NCBI RefSeq assembly: GCF_002355415.1
Contig: NZ_AP014936.1
Coordinates: 248,001-312,000, forward strand
From: Sulfurifustis variabilis
Lineage (GTDB): Bacteria; Pseudomonadota; Gammaproteobacteria; Acidiferrobacterales; Sulfurifustaceae
Direction: 5' to 3'
Length of the DNA: 64,000 bases
Of the stretch, positions 1 to 9,001 are shown piece after piece; within the stretch, counting starts at the first letter, position 1; each line of letters begins with the position of its first letter. Under the pieces are notes generated by a model, which worked only from the letters and a program-made list of their open reading frames with translations, had not been told where the DNA came from and ran no database searches. The translations under genes were made by a program, and so were the position numbers.

Positions 1-1
1 C

Positions 2-3000
2 GAACGCCGCCGCGTCGAGGAGGCGCTGCGCGAGAGCGAGCGCCGGCTGACGACGCTGATGGACAACCTGCCCGGGGCCGTCTACCGGTGCCGCAACGAC
101 GACGACTGGACGGTCGAGTTCATCAGCGAAGGCTGCCTTGCGCTGACCGGCTTCCGGCCGGCCGAGTTCGTCGAGAACCGTCGCACGTACGCCTCGGTGA
201 TCCACCCCGAGGACCGGGACGGCGTCTGGGAACAGGTCCAGGCGGCGCTCGAGGCGCGCAGTCCCTATCAGCTGGTGTATCGCCTCGTCACCGCGAGCGG
301 CGAGACGAAGTGGGTGTGGGAGCAGGGGCAGGGCGTGTTCGCCCCGGACGGATCGCTGCTGTCGCTGGAAGGTTTCATCGGCGACATCACCGAGCGCAGG
401 CTGGCCGAGGAGCGGCTGCGCGCGAGCGAGGAGCGCTTTCGCAGTCTCACCGAGCTCTCGTCGGACTGGTACTGGGAGCAGGACGACGAGCTGCGTTTCA
501 CGATGATCACCCGGAACCGGGAGACCGGAGAACGCTTCCCGATCGAAGAGAGCCTCGGAAAGCGCCGGTGGGAGCTACCCTACATCGACGTGAGCGACGC
601 CGAATGGGACCGGCACAAGCAGGCGCTGGCCGCGCGGCGGCCGTTCCGCGATCTGGTGCTCAAGCGCCGCGACGCGAGCGGCGAGGTCCGCTACAGCAGC
701 CTGAGCGGCGTTCCGCTCTTCGACGCCGCCGGCCGCTTCCTCGGCTACCGCGGGACGGGACGCGACATCACGGAGCGCGTGGTCGCCGAGCAGGCGTTGC
801 GCGAGAGCGAGCAGCGGCTCCGTACGGTCCTGCGCAGCCTGCCGGTCATCCTCTGGGCCACGGACGCGAACGGCGTGTTCACGCTGTCCGAGGGCCAGGG
901 ATTGGTGGAGCTCGGGTACGCGCCCGGCGAAGTCGTGGGACAGTCGCTCTTCGAGCTTTACGCGGAGCACCCGGACGTGGCGGATGCCGCGCGCCGCACC
1001 CTGGCGGGAGAGACGGTGGTGGCCCCGGCGCGCGTCGCGGGGCGCGTGTACGAGGCCAACTACGTTCCGGTCAGGGGCCCGGAAGGCGCGATCACGGGCA
1101 TGATCGGCGTCGCGTACGACGTGACCGCCCGCCAGCAGGCCGACGACGCGCTGCGCGAGAACGAGCGCCTCCTGCGGCTCGTGCTCGAGACGCTGCCGGT
1201 CGGCGTGTGGATCATGGACGCCACGGGGCGCATCGTGCACGGGAATCCCGCCGGACACGCGATCTGGGCGGGAGCGCGCTACGTCGGCATCGAGGAGTTC
1301 GGCGAGTACAAGGGCTGGTGGCACGATACGGGCAAGCCGATCGCGCCGCACGAGTGGGCGGCGACGCGCGCCATCCAGCGGGGCGAGACCTCCCTCAACG
1401 AGATCATCGACATCGAGTGCTTCGACGGCACCCGCAAGACCATTCTCAACTCCAGCGTCCCGCTGCACGATCCGGGCGGCGCCGTGCGCGGCGCGATCAT
1501 CGTCAACGAGGACATCACGGAGCGCATGCAGTCCGATGCGGAGATGCACAAGTTGACGAGCGCGCTCCAGCAGACCGCGGACGCCGTCATCATCACCAAC
1601 CGCGACGGCGTGATCGAGTACACCAACAGCGCGTTCGAGCGGACCACCGGGTACGCGCGCCAGGAGGCGATCGGACGCAAGCCGAGCCTGGTCAAGTCGG
1701 GCATGCACGATGCGGATTTCTACGCCCGCATGTGGCGCTCGATCCTCGCCGGGCAGGTGTACCGGGACGTGTTCGTGAACCGGCGCAAGAACGGCGAGAT
1801 CTACTACGAGGAGAAGACGATCACCCCCCTCAAGGACGCGCACGGCGAGATCACGCACTTCATCTCGACGGGCAAGGACATCACCGACCGCATGGAGGCC
1901 CAGGAGCGGCTGCACTACCTGGCGCACCACGACGCGCTCACCGGGCTCCCGAACCGGGTGCTGTTCCTCGACCGGTTGCACCAGGCGCTGCTGCGCGCGC
2001 GGCGTCACGAACAGCTGGTCGGCGTCATGTTCCTCGACCTCGACCGTTTCAAGTACATCAACGACACGCTGGGCCATCACGTCGGCGACGCCTTTTTGCA
2101 GTCGATGGCGACGCGCCTGCAGGCGTGCATCCGGCAAGGCGATACCGTCGCGCGCCTCGGTGGCGACGAGTTCGCGGTGCTGCTCGAGGAGATCGCGCAC
2201 GCCGAGGACGTCTCGGCGGTCGCGGGCAAGATCCTCGCCGCGTTCGCGCAGTCGTTCGACGTGCGCGGCCACGAGCTCTTCATCACCGCCAGCATCGGGA
2301 TCAGCCTGTACCCGGGCGACGGCACCGACGCACCGACGCTCCTCAAGAACGCCGACGCCGCCATGTACCGGGCGAAGGACCTCGGCAAGAACAACTACCA
2401 GTACTACTCCGCCGACCTCGGCGCGCTCGCCTTCGAGCGCCTGACGCTGGAGACGAGCCTGCGGCGCGCGCTCGAGCGCGAGGAGTTCGTGCTGCACTAC
2501 CAGCCGCAGGTCGAGCTCGCCACCGGACGGATCGTCGGCGTGGAAGCGCTCGTGCGCTGGAAGCACCCCGATTTCGGCATGCTCTCGCCGGCGCAGTTCA
2601 TCCCGGTGGCGGAGGAGACCGGCGCGATCGTCGCGCTGGGCGAGTGGGTCGCGCGGGCGGCGATGAAACAGGTCAGGGAGTGGCGCGATGCGGGCATGGG
2701 ACCGCTTCGCGTCGCCGTGAACGTCTCGGGCCGGCAGTTCAGCGAGCCGGGCTTCATCGACACCGTCAAGCGGCTGCTCGCGGAGACCGGGCTCGATCCC
2801 TCGGCGCTCGAGCTCGAGATCACCGAGAGCGCGATCATGAAGAACGCCGAGGTCACGATCGAGCGCCTGCGCGCGCTGCACGCGATGGGCGTGCGCTTCG
2901 CGATCGACGACTTCGGGACGGGCTACTCCTCGCTCGCCTACCTGCGGCGCTTTCCGATCCACGCCCTCAAGATCGACAAGACGTTCACGCGCGACCTGAC

Positions 3001-3220
3001 CGAGGACAGCAGCGACGCCGAGATCGTGAAGACGATCATCGGCATGGCGCGCGGCCTCAACCTCGTCGTGGTCGCGGAAGGCGTGGAGACGCGCGAACAG
3101 CTCGTCTTCCTGCGCGCGCACGCCTGCCACGCCGTGCAGGGGTATCTCTACAGCCGTCCCGTGCCGCCCGAGCGGATGGCCGAGCTGCTGCGCCAGCCGG
3201 ATGCGCTAAAACAATTTTGA
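2..3220 (+). CDS. Multi-PAS GGDEF-EAL cyclic di-GMP signalling protein (5' partial)
   Basis: The frame is open from base 2, so the N-terminus lies outside the window; the Met at 59 is probably internal, since the codons before it encode the same charged helical linker (VEEALRESERRL) that separates the later PAS domains. Counting from 59, about five PAS/PAC modules fill residues 1-615, followed by GGDEF (LGGDEF near residue 700, intact) and EAL (GVEALVRW near 827, EITES, DDFGTGYSSL all intact). Both catalytic motifs are whole, so it could make or break c-di-GMP; which dominates cannot be read from sequence. No membrane segment is visible in this part. The stop codon lies inside the repeat at 3212-3302. 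Confidence 0.93.
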   Translation, partial: ERRRVEEALRESERRLTTLMDNLPGAVYRCRNDDDWTVEFISEGCLALTGFRPAEFVENRRTYASVIHPEDRDGVWEQVQAALEARSPYQLVYRLVTASGETKWVWEQGQGVFAPDGSLLSLEGFIGDITERRLAEERLRASEERFRSLTELSSDWYWEQDDELRFTMITRNRETGERFPIEESLGKRRWELPYIDVSDAEWDRHKQALAARRPFRDLVLKRRDASGEVRYSSLSGVPLFDAAGRFLGYRGTGRDITERVVAEQALRESEQRLRTVLRSLPVILWATDANGVFTLSEGQGLVELGYAPGEVVGQSLFELYAEHPDVADAARRTLAGETVVAPARVAGRVYEANYVPVRGPEGAITGMIGVAYDVTARQQADDALRENERLLRLVLETLPVGVWIMDATGRIVHGNPAGHAIWAGARYVGIEEFGEYKGWWHDTGKPIAPHEWAATRAIQRGETSLNEIIDIECFDGTRKTILNSSVPLHDPGGAVRGAIIVNEDITERMQSDAEMHKLTSALQQTADAVIITNRDGVIEYTNSAFERTTGYARQEAIGRKPSLVKSGMHDADFYARMWRSILAGQVYRDVFVNRRKNGEIYYEEKTITPLKDAHGEITHFISTGKDITDRMEAQERLHYLAHHDALTGLPNRVLFLDRLHQALLRARRHEQLVGVMFLDLDRFKYINDTLGHHVGDAFLQSMATRLQACIRQGDTVARLGGDEFAVLLEEIAHAEDVSAVAGKILAAFAQSFDVRGHELFITASIGISLYPGDGTDAPTLLKNADAAMYRAKDLGKNNYQYYSADLGALAFERLTLETSLRRALEREEFVLHYQPQVELATGRIVGVEALVRWKHPDFGMLSPAQFIPVAEETGAIVALGEWVARAAMKQVREWRDAGMGPLRVAVNVSGRQFSEPGFIDTVKRLLAETGLDPSALELEITESAIMKNAEVTIERLRALHAMGVRFAIDDFGTGYSSLAYLRRFPIHALKIDKTFTRDLTEDSSDAEIVKTIIGMARGLNLVVVAEGVETREQLVFLRAHACHAVQGYLYSRPVPPERMAELLRQPDALKQF

Positions 3221-3302
3221 ATTCTCAATGTTGAATGTTGAATCAAGGAGCGCGCTCCGCGCGCACATCAATTAAGCATTAAGCATTCAACATTCAAAAT
3301 TG
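3212..3302. repeat. 91-bp palindromic intergenic element, copy 1
   Basis: The ends are a perfect 11-bp inverted repeat (CAATTTTGAAT / ATTCAAAATTG). The arms are AT-rich with repeated TGTTGAAT / ATTCAACA words and the centre is GC-rich (GCGCGCTCCGCGCGC). It lies between two convergent genes and contains both of their stop codons (TGA at 3218-3220 on plus and 3296-3294 on minus), so insertion may have reset both C-termini. It could fold as a bidirectional terminator. Related copies are at 19304, 45073, 51836 and 62102. Confidence 0.75.
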
Positions 3303-4328
3303 CGCTTTCCTGAGGGCGTGGTTCAGGAAGAGCGCGGCGGTGAGCACCAGCAGCGCGCCGCCCTGGTGCGCGGCGCCGAGCGACACCGGCACGATCGTCA
3401 GCAGGGTCGCGATCCCGAGTCCGAACTGGAGCAGCACCGCTGCGAGCAGCAGGTGCGCCGCCGTACGCGCGCGTGCCGCGGGCGCCGCGCGGGCGACCGC
3501 GATCCACAGCGCGACCGTCGCGAGCACGACGGCGTACGCGAGCCACCGGTGGTTGAACTGGACGGTGGCGACGTTCTCGAACCAGTTGAGCCACCAGGGG
3601 TGCAGCGCATACAGGCCTTCCGGCACGAGGCGCCCGTTCATGAGCGGCCAGGTGTTGAACAGGAAGCCCGCGCGCGTGCCGGCGACGAAGCCGCCGGCGA
3701 GTATCGTCACGAACACGAGCCCCGTCACCGCCCAGGCGAATCGCCGCACGCCCGGCGGCGTGGGTCGACCCTCGGGGTACATCAGCCCGAGCGCCACCCA
3801 GAACATGTAGCCGTAGATGACGACGGCCAGGCCGAGGTGCGCGGTGAGGCGGTAGGCGCTCACGTGCGGATCGTCGACCAGTCCGCTCGCGACCATGTAC
3901 CAGCCGAGGGCGCCTTGCAGCCCGCCCAGGACGAACAGCGTGACGAGCTTCGGCGCGAGCTCGCGTCCGATCCGCTTGCGCACCAGGAAGTACAGAAAGG
4001 GAACCAGGAACACGAAGCCGATCGCGCGGCCGAGCAGGCGATGCGCGAACTCGACCCAGTAGATCTGCTTGAAGGCCGCGAGGCTCATTCCGTAGTTCAC
4101 CTTGAGGTACTCGGGCGTCTGCCTGTACTTCTCGAACTCCGCCTCCCACTGGTGCTCGGTGAGCGGCGGGATCGCGCCCATGACCGGATTCCACTCGACG
4201 ATCGAGAGGCCCGAGCGGGTGAGGCGCGTGACGCCGCCGAGGACGACCATGGCGAAGATGAGCGCGCAGCACACGAGGAGCCAGACGGCGACGGGGCCGG
4301 GGCGGGCGGGTTGGGCGAGTCGAGCCAT
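3294..4328 (-). CDS. ctaA: Heme A synthase, COX15/CtaA family
   Basis: Converts heme O to heme A in the cytoplasmic membrane for heme-copper enzymes. At 344 aa with about eight TM helices it is full length. The four heme-binding histidines expected for the family are visible: EFAHRLLGR, TAHLGLA, FNHRWLAYA and AAHQGGAL, the first with its ExxxH glutamate. The long loop after TM1 (WNPVMGAIPPLTEHQW) is typical of the proteobacterial/mitochondrial type. Three bases separate it from the next CtaA-like gene upstream (4332-5246); the two form one minus-strand unit with PCuAC and SCO. Last codons run into the palindromic element. Confidence 0.92.
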   Translation of the reverse strand: MARLAQPARPGPVAVWLLVCCALIFAMVVLGGVTRLTRSGLSIVEWNPVMGAIPPLTEHQWEAEFEKYRQTPEYLKVNYGMSLAAFKQIYWVEFAHRLLGRAIGFVFLVPFLYFLVRKRIGRELAPKLVTLFVLGGLQGALGWYMVASGLVDDPHVSAYRLTAHLGLAVVIYGYMFWVALGLMYPEGRPTPPGVRRFAWAVTGLVFVTILAGGFVAGTRAGFLFNTWPLMNGRLVPEGLYALHPWWLNWFENVATVQFNHRWLAYAVVLATVALWIAVARAAPAARARTAAHLLLAAVLLQFGLGIATLLTIVPVSLGAAHQGGALLVLTAALFLNHALRKAQF

Positions 4329-4331
4329 GAG

Positions 4332-5246
4332 TCAGTCCCGAGCGTATACGTGATAGAGCCGCACGGCGCCGAGCAGCAGAACCGCCGCGACCGCGTTGTG
4401 CCCGACCGCGATCCACAGCGGGTAGCCGAGCAGGCTGCCCGCGAAGCCGAGCGCCGTCTGCACGAGCAGGAGCGCGAGGACCGCGAGGCCGGCGGCGCGC
4501 GCCGCCGGCGTCCGGAGCGCGCGCAGCGCCAGCGCGCCTATATAAAGGAAAGCGAGGAGCGCGCCAAGCCGATGCGCCCGCTGCACCACCGCCGACACCC
4601 CGTCGACCGCGACGCGCCCCTCGGCGACGGCGAGGCGGCGGGTGGGATCGAAGGCGTCGGCGATCCGGACGGCGGACGCGTCGGCCGGGCACAGGAGCCC
4701 CGGGCAGGCGGGCTCCGAATAGTGCGCGGAGGCCCAGGCGCCGAGCGCGATTTGCGCGAACACGATCCCGACGCCGACGCCGGCGGCGACCCGGCGTCCG
4801 GTCCAGCGCGCGGGCGGCGGCGCATCGGGATGCAGCCACAGACCGCCGTAGACGCCGAGCAGGGCCATGCCGGCCGTGACGTTGAGCAGCGTCACCCACG
4901 GTTCGAGGGGGGACGGCGTGTGCACGCCGACCCAGGCGAGCAGCGCCGTGAGGGCGACGAGCGCGGTGCCGGCGATGCGGCGCCGGCGTCGCCGGAGCGC
5001 GAAGAAGAAATAGCCGAGCGCGACGAGCCCCAGGACGCTCGCGGTCGTCCGCCGGAGCGCCGCCACCGGGCCGCCGGCGCGCTGCTCGACCGCGGCGATC
5101 CGGGCGTAGCAGTCGGGCCAGTCGGCGCAGCCGAGGTCTGCCGCCTCGAAACGGAGGTAGGCGCTGAGCGCGAGCACCACCAGCGTGAGCAGGCCGGCGA
5201 ACGCCAGCACGCTCCGCTCGACCGCCCGATGGCGCGGCGCCTTCAA
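4332..5246 (-). CDS. CtaA/COX15-like membrane protein with only the C-terminal His pair
   Basis: A 304-aa, eight-TM protein of the COX15/CtaA superfamily, and the second such gene in a row. The C-terminal half keeps both heme histidines (QRAHRLGALL and VGHNAVAAV). In the N-terminal half the matching positions read RRTTASVLGL and TLLNVTAGM, so the His residues seen in the neighbouring CtaA appear replaced by Thr and Asn. A CxxxxxxC pair (CADWPDC, and CPGLLC later) is present as in many bacterial CtaA. It overlaps the PCuAC start by 4 bp. It may be an accessory to heme A or copper assembly, or an inactive partner; the function is inferred only from context. Confidence 0.75.
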   Translation of the reverse strand: MKAPRHRAVERSVLAFAGLLTLVVLALSAYLRFEAADLGCADWPDCYARIAAVEQRAGGPVAALRRTTASVLGLVALGYFFFALRRRRRRIAGTALVALTALLAWVGVHTPSPLEPWVTLLNVTAGMALLGVYGGLWLHPDAPPPARWTGRRVAAGVGVGIVFAQIALGAWASAHYSEPACPGLLCPADASAVRIADAFDPTRRLAVAEGRVAVDGVSAVVQRAHRLGALLAFLYIGALALRALRTPAARAAGLAVLALLLVQTALGFAGSLLGYPLWIAVGHNAVAAVLLLGAVRLYHVYARD

Positions 5247-5692
5247 TGCGCGTGGTCGGCGGGCCGGCCCTTGTACGCCGTGGCGACGACCGGGATGCGT
5301 CGACCGTCTTCCAGGTGCAGGGTGAGATGCAGCACGTCGCCCGGGCCGTAGGCGCGGGCCGGGCGGTAGAGCATGAGGTGCAGGCCGCCGGGTGCGAGCG
5401 TCACCTTGCCGCGTGCGGGCACCTCCAGGGCGTCGACCGGCCGCATGGACGCGACGTCCTTCTTCATCACGGTCTCGTGCATCTCGGCGCGGCCGAAGTC
5501 GTCCGACGCGACGCGGACGATCTTCGCCGGCGTCGTCGACTCGTTCTCGATCGTCATGTAGGCGGCGGTCGGCGCGCCCGGCGGCGCCGTGCGCACCCAG
5601 GCATCCTTGACGACGAGCGTCTGGGCATCAGCCGTGCTCCCGAAAGCGATATGGAAAACGGCGACCAGAGCGAGCGCAAGCCTGTTGTGCAT
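5243..5692 (-). CDS. Periplasmic copper chaperone, PCuAC (DUF461) family
   Basis: 149 aa with a cleavable signal peptide (ends near STADAQ). The family delivers Cu(I) to the CuA or CuB centre of heme-copper oxidases together with SCO. The copper-binding pattern H-x(n)-M ... H-x-M is visible as MHETVMKKDVASM and HLMLYRP. A His pair at the C-terminus (DHAH) may add a metal ligand. It lies directly between the SCO gene (2 bp away) and the CtaA-like gene (4-bp overlap), so the four minus-strand genes form a cofactor-assembly operon divergent from the subunit genes it presumably serves. Confidence 0.9.
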   Translation of the reverse strand: MHNRLALALVAVFHIAFGSTADAQTLVVKDAWVRTAPPGAPTAAYMTIENESTTPAKIVRVASDDFGRAEMHETVMKKDVASMRPVDALEVPARGKVTLAPGGLHLMLYRPARAYGPGDVLHLTLHLEDGRRIPVVATAYKGRPADHAH

Positions 5693-5693
5693 T

Positions 5694-6311
5694 TCAAGCT
5701 CCCTTCAAACGGGCGAAACCGGCGGCCATTTTCGCGACGTCCTGCGGCGCGGTGAAGACGGCGCGCAGGCGCGCGTCGGGGCCGACGAGGAAGATCGCGG
5801 AGCTGTGCTCGACCTCATAGAGGCCGTCGCGCTCCGGGCCGCGCGCGTAGTGAACGCCCAGCGGGCCGGTCAGGCGCGCGATCTCGGCGTGCGGACCGGT
5901 GGCGCCCACGAACGCCGGGCTGAAGTGCCTCACGTAGGCGCCGAGGTGCGCCGGCGTGTCGCGCTCGGGATCGACCGACACGAGCACGTACTGCACGGGC
6001 GCGTCGGGCCCGAGCTTCCGTTGCAGCTGCTGAAAGAGCGTCATCGCCGCCGGGCACACGTCCGGACAATGCGTGTAGCCGAAGAACACGAAGCTCCACC
6101 GTCCCGCGAAACGCGAGCGATCGAAGAGCTGCCCGGCGTGATCGGTGAGCATGAACTCGGGCAGCGGAAGCGGCGGCTCGTAGGCGTGGTAATCGCGGCT
6201 CGCGGGCGCACGCGCGCCGAGCCACTGGTTGACGCCGACCCCGGCACCGATGGCCGCGACGGTGAGGAGCAGCCAGATGAACGGAAGGAATCGCTTGGAC
6301 ACGCTCGCCAT
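5694..6311 (-). CDS. SCO1/SenC copper-delivery protein
   Basis: A thioredoxin-fold copper chaperone/thiol reductase for CuA assembly. One N-terminal TM anchor (FIWLLLTVAAIGAGVGV) is followed by a periplasmic domain with the metal motif THCPDVCP and the third ligand His in EHSSAIFL. I chose the ATG at 6311 (205 aa): the alternative at 6335 starts within 3 bases of the FNR-type box at 6338-6351 and has no ribosome site, whereas 6311 is preceded by GGGAAAACGAGA. It is the first gene of the minus-strand assembly operon and is divergent from the heme-copper reductase operon. Confidence 0.9.
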   Translation of the reverse strand: MASVSKRFLPFIWLLLTVAAIGAGVGVNQWLGARAPASRDYHAYEPPLPLPEFMLTDHAGQLFDRSRFAGRWSFVFFGYTHCPDVCPAAMTLFQQLQRKLGPDAPVQYVLVSVDPERDTPAHLGAYVRHFSPAFVGATGPHAEIARLTGPLGVHYARGPERDGLYEVEHSSAIFLVGPDARLRAVFTAPQDVAKMAAGFARLKGA

Positions 6312-6337
6312 TCTCGTTTTCCCGCTATTTTCCACAC

Positions 6338-6351
6338 TTGATGTAAGTCAA
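6338..6351. promoter_or_regulatory. FNR/Dnr-type binding site in the divergent intergenic region
   Basis: TTGAT-GTAA-GTCAA, one mismatch from the FNR/ANR/DNR consensus TTGAT-N4-ATCAA. It lies between the minus-strand assembly operon (start 6311) and the plus-strand reductase operon (start 6443), 27 bp and 91 bp away. It could activate either or both when oxygen is low or NO is present. Confidence 0.7.
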
Positions 6352-6442
6352 GTATTTTCCTCAACCTTTTCTCTTAAATCGCGCCACTGGGCTGCGGCAT
6401 TCCACCGCATGCCCGCCGATTCATCGATCGAGGGCCCAGACC

Positions 6443-6655
6443 ATGGCGCAGAAGAAACCGGAGCTCGAAACCGGCACCACGACCGCATCCGCCACCGGCG
6501 CGTCCGCGCCGGCGCCGATGGAGGACGACGTGCCGGTGATGCAGAAGATCCTGGACAACCCGTTCCTGCTGCTCTTCCTCGGCGTCGTGATGCCGACGGT
6601 CTTCTACATCATTTGGGGCGTGATGGAAATCGTCACGATCCCGATCGCCAAGTGA
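6443..6655 (+). CDS. Small single-TM protein of the heme-copper reductase operon
   Basis: 70 aa: a polar Thr/Ala/Pro-rich N-terminal half, then one TM helix (LLLFLGVVMPTVFYIIWGVM) near the C-terminus. It precedes subunit II by 22 bp. Small single-helix subunits are common in B-type heme-copper oxidases (for example subunit IIa), so a structural role is plausible, but I recognise no named family. The start ATG is the only reasonable one, although its ribosome site is weak (GAGGGCCCAGACC). Confidence 0.65.
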   Translation: MAQKKPELETGTTTASATGASAPAPMEDDVPVMQKILDNPFLLLFLGVVMPTVFYIIWGVMEIVTIPIAK

Positions 6656-6677
6656 TCAGCGGACACGGGAGACGACC

Positions 6678-7229
6678 ATGAGTGCCATCCTGCCGCCCAG
6701 CCAGCGCCTCTGGTGGAAACAGCCGCTCGACAAGGTCGAGGGGACATGGATCGCCCTGGCGCTGCTCTGGTGCCTGATTCTCTTCTTCATGATGCCGTTC
6801 TGGCACGTGTACGGAAAGCAGAACCTCTCGAACGAGGCGTATCGCACCTCGCCCGAGGCCTTCCAGAAGAAGGCCCAGGAGCTGGTGGACCAGTACACGG
6901 TGCGCACCGAAACCGACGCCAACATCCCGGTCGTCCGCCCGCCCGCCGGAAGCGACATCTACATCCTCGGGCGCCTGTGGCAGTGGTGGCCGATCTACGA
7001 GCTCGAGAAGGGGCAGACCTACCGCGTGCACACGTCCTCGCTCGACTGGCAGCACGGCTTCTCGCTGCAGCCGCTCAACATCAACTTCCAGGTGCTGCCC
7101 GGCTACGAGATGGTCGTGACGATGACGCCCGACACGAGCGGCACCTTCACGATCGTGTGCAACGAGTACTGCGGGGTCGGCCACCACACCATGGTGGGCC
7201 GCATCTACGTCGTCGACAAGAAGGAGTAA
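6678..7229 (+). CDS. Heme-copper reductase subunit II with CuA centre
   Basis: 183 aa: one TM helix near the N-terminus (residues 21-45) and a periplasmic cupredoxin domain. The CuA site is complete: His126 (DWQHGF), Cys161, Cys165, His169 and Met172 in CNEYCGVGHHTM. So it should take electrons from a soluble cytochrome c or copper protein. The single-helix, short form is like ba3-type subunit II and the proposed NorS of ammonia oxidisers. Six bases separate it from subunit I. Confidence 0.9.
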   Translation: MSAILPPSQRLWWKQPLDKVEGTWIALALLWCLILFFMMPFWHVYGKQNLSNEAYRTSPEAFQKKAQELVDQYTVRTETDANIPVVRPPAGSDIYILGRLWQWWPIYELEKGQTYRVHTSSLDWQHGFSLQPLNINFQVLPGYEMVVTMTPDTSGTFTIVCNEYCGVGHHTMVGRIYVVDKKE

Positions 7230-7235
7230 CGGGCC

Positions 7236-8933
7236 ATGGCCACCACCACGACCGACTACCGCATCTGCCCGGACACCGGCCTGCAGTTCCACCGGTCGGC
7301 AGAGAACCTCATGAAGGCGAACGCGGTCGCGGGCGTCGTGTTCCTGCTGATCGGCGGGATCCTGGCGCTCCTCGTCACGCTCACGCGCTGGCCCGCCGTG
7401 CACCTGCTGCCGGCCGACACCTTCTACCAGGCGCTGACCGCGCACGGGCTCGACATGCTCGTGTTCTGGATCATCTTCTTCGAGATCGCGGTGCTGTACT
7501 TCGCCTCGTCGACGCTGCTGCGTTCGCGGCTCGCGACGCCGAAGATCGCCTGGCTCGGTTTCGCGCTCATGATCATCGGCGCGGTCACGACCAACATCGC
7601 GATCTGGCGCGGCCGCTCGAGCGTGATGATGACCTCGTACGTGCCGATGCCGGCGGAGCCGACGCTCTACCTCGGCCTGATCCTGTTCGCGGTCGGCGCG
7701 CTCATCGGATGCTTCGTGTTCCTCGGCACGCTGGTCGTCGCGCGCGCCGAGCGCACGTACCAGGGCTCGATCCCGCTCGTCACCTTCGGGGCGCTCACCG
7801 CGTGCATCATCGCGATCTTCACGATCGCCTCGGGCGCGATCATCCTGATCCCGACGTTCCTGTGGTCGGCGGGCTACATCTCGCACATCGACCCGCTCAT
7901 GTACCGCGTCATCTGGTGGGGCTTCGGGCACTCCTCGCAGCAGATCAACGTCGCCGCGCACGTGTCGGTGTGGTACCTGGTGGCGGCGCTCGTGTTCGGC
8001 GCGAAGCCGATGTCCGAGAAGGTCTCGCGCGGCGCCTTCCTGCTCTACATCCTGTTCCTCCAGCTCGCCTCGGCACACCACATCCTGGTCGACCCGGGGG
8101 TGAGCTCCGAGTGGAAGATCTTCAACACCTCGTACGCGATGTACCTGGCGGTGCTCGCCTCCATGGTCCACGGCCTCACGGTGCCGGGGGCGATCGAGGT
8201 GGCGCAGCGCGAGAAGGGCTTCAACAAGGGTCTCTTCGAGTGGATCCGCAAGGCGCCGTGGGGCAACCCGGTGTTCTCGGGGATGTTCATCTCGCTCATC
8301 GGCTTCGGCTTCCTCGGGGGCATCTCGGGCGTGGTGATGGGCACCGAGCAGATCAACATCATCATCCACAACACGATCTACGTCCCCGGGCACTTCCACG
8401 CGACCGTGGTCATCGGCACCACGCTCGCGTTCATGGCGGTCACGTACTTCCTCATCCCGGCGCTGTTCCGGCGCGAGCTGATCTGGAAAGGGCTGGCGAA
8501 GTGGCAGCCGTACCTGTTCGGGCTCGGCATGTCGGCGTTCGCGCTCTTCATGATGGGCGCGGGGACGCTCGGGGTGCAGCGCCGCCACTGGGACATGGGC
8601 TTCACCGGCGCCATGCTCGGGTACGAGTATCCCGGGAGCGCCTACCTGATGATGGGGATCATGGGGATCGCGGGCGTCGCGGCGGTGATCGGCGGCGGGC
8701 TCTACATCCTCATCACCGTCGGCTCGATCCTGTTCGGCAAGAAGCTGCCGGGCGCGCAGTTCCACGACCTGCCGACGCCGGTGCCGCAGGCCGCGGCCGC
8801 GCTGCAGGGTCACGGGCACGCGGGCTTCGCGGCGCCGGGCACCTTCGCCCTGGCGCTCGTGTTCCTCGTCAGCTTCGTCGTTTATTACTTTATCAACTGG
8901 AAGTACCTGGCGTCCGTCTGGCCGCTGGGCTAG
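7236..8933 (+). CDS. Heme-copper reductase subunit I, NO-reductase-like (lacks the cross-linked Tyr)
   Basis: 565 aa, 12 or more TM helices. All six metal histidines are present: His70 (TAHGLDML, low-spin heme), His232, His281-His282 (SAHHILVD, CuB), His386 and His388 (PGHFHATV). But where oxygen reductases have HPEVY with the active-site Tyr at +4, this protein reads HSSQQ, giving Gln236. Loss of this Tyr is known from NO-reducing families of the superfamily (cNOR, and the proposed sNOR/eNOR groups). Together with the FNR/Dnr-type box and the cox2-cox1-CyoE-SCO order, I infer an NO reductase taking electrons through CuA. A divergent oxygen reductase remains possible. Confidence 0.85.
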   Translation: MATTTTDYRICPDTGLQFHRSAENLMKANAVAGVVFLLIGGILALLVTLTRWPAVHLLPADTFYQALTAHGLDMLVFWIIFFEIAVLYFASSTLLRSRLATPKIAWLGFALMIIGAVTTNIAIWRGRSSVMMTSYVPMPAEPTLYLGLILFAVGALIGCFVFLGTLVVARAERTYQGSIPLVTFGALTACIIAIFTIASGAIILIPTFLWSAGYISHIDPLMYRVIWWGFGHSSQQINVAAHVSVWYLVAALVFGAKPMSEKVSRGAFLLYILFLQLASAHHILVDPGVSSEWKIFNTSYAMYLAVLASMVHGLTVPGAIEVAQREKGFNKGLFEWIRKAPWGNPVFSGMFISLIGFGFLGGISGVVMGTEQINIIIHNTIYVPGHFHATVVIGTTLAFMAVTYFLIPALFRRELIWKGLAKWQPYLFGLGMSAFALFMMGAGTLGVQRRHWDMGFTGAMLGYEYPGSAYLMMGIMGIAGVAAVIGGGLYILITVGSILFGKKLPGAQFHDLPTPVPQAAAALQGHGHAGFAAPGTFALALVFLVSFVVYYFINWKYLASVWPLG

Positions 8934-8941
8934 TTGGTAAA

Positions 8942-8983
8942 CGGCGGGGGCGTCTGGGCCATTCGCCCCCGCCGGTTTTTTTT
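8942..8983 (+). terminator. Rho-independent terminator after subunit I
   Basis: Stem CGGCGGGGGCG / CGCCCCCGCCG with a short loop, followed by eight T. It lies between subunit I and cyoE, so subunit genes are likely made in excess over the assembly genes by partial read-through. Confidence 0.85.
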
Positions 8984-9001
8984 CACGGCCCCCGAGGAAC
9001 C

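Noticed and set aside
7236-8933. Plain annotation as oxygen-reducing cytochrome c oxidase subunit I
   Set aside because: The cross-linked Tyr is replaced by Gln and the setting is NO-linked; kept as an alternative only.
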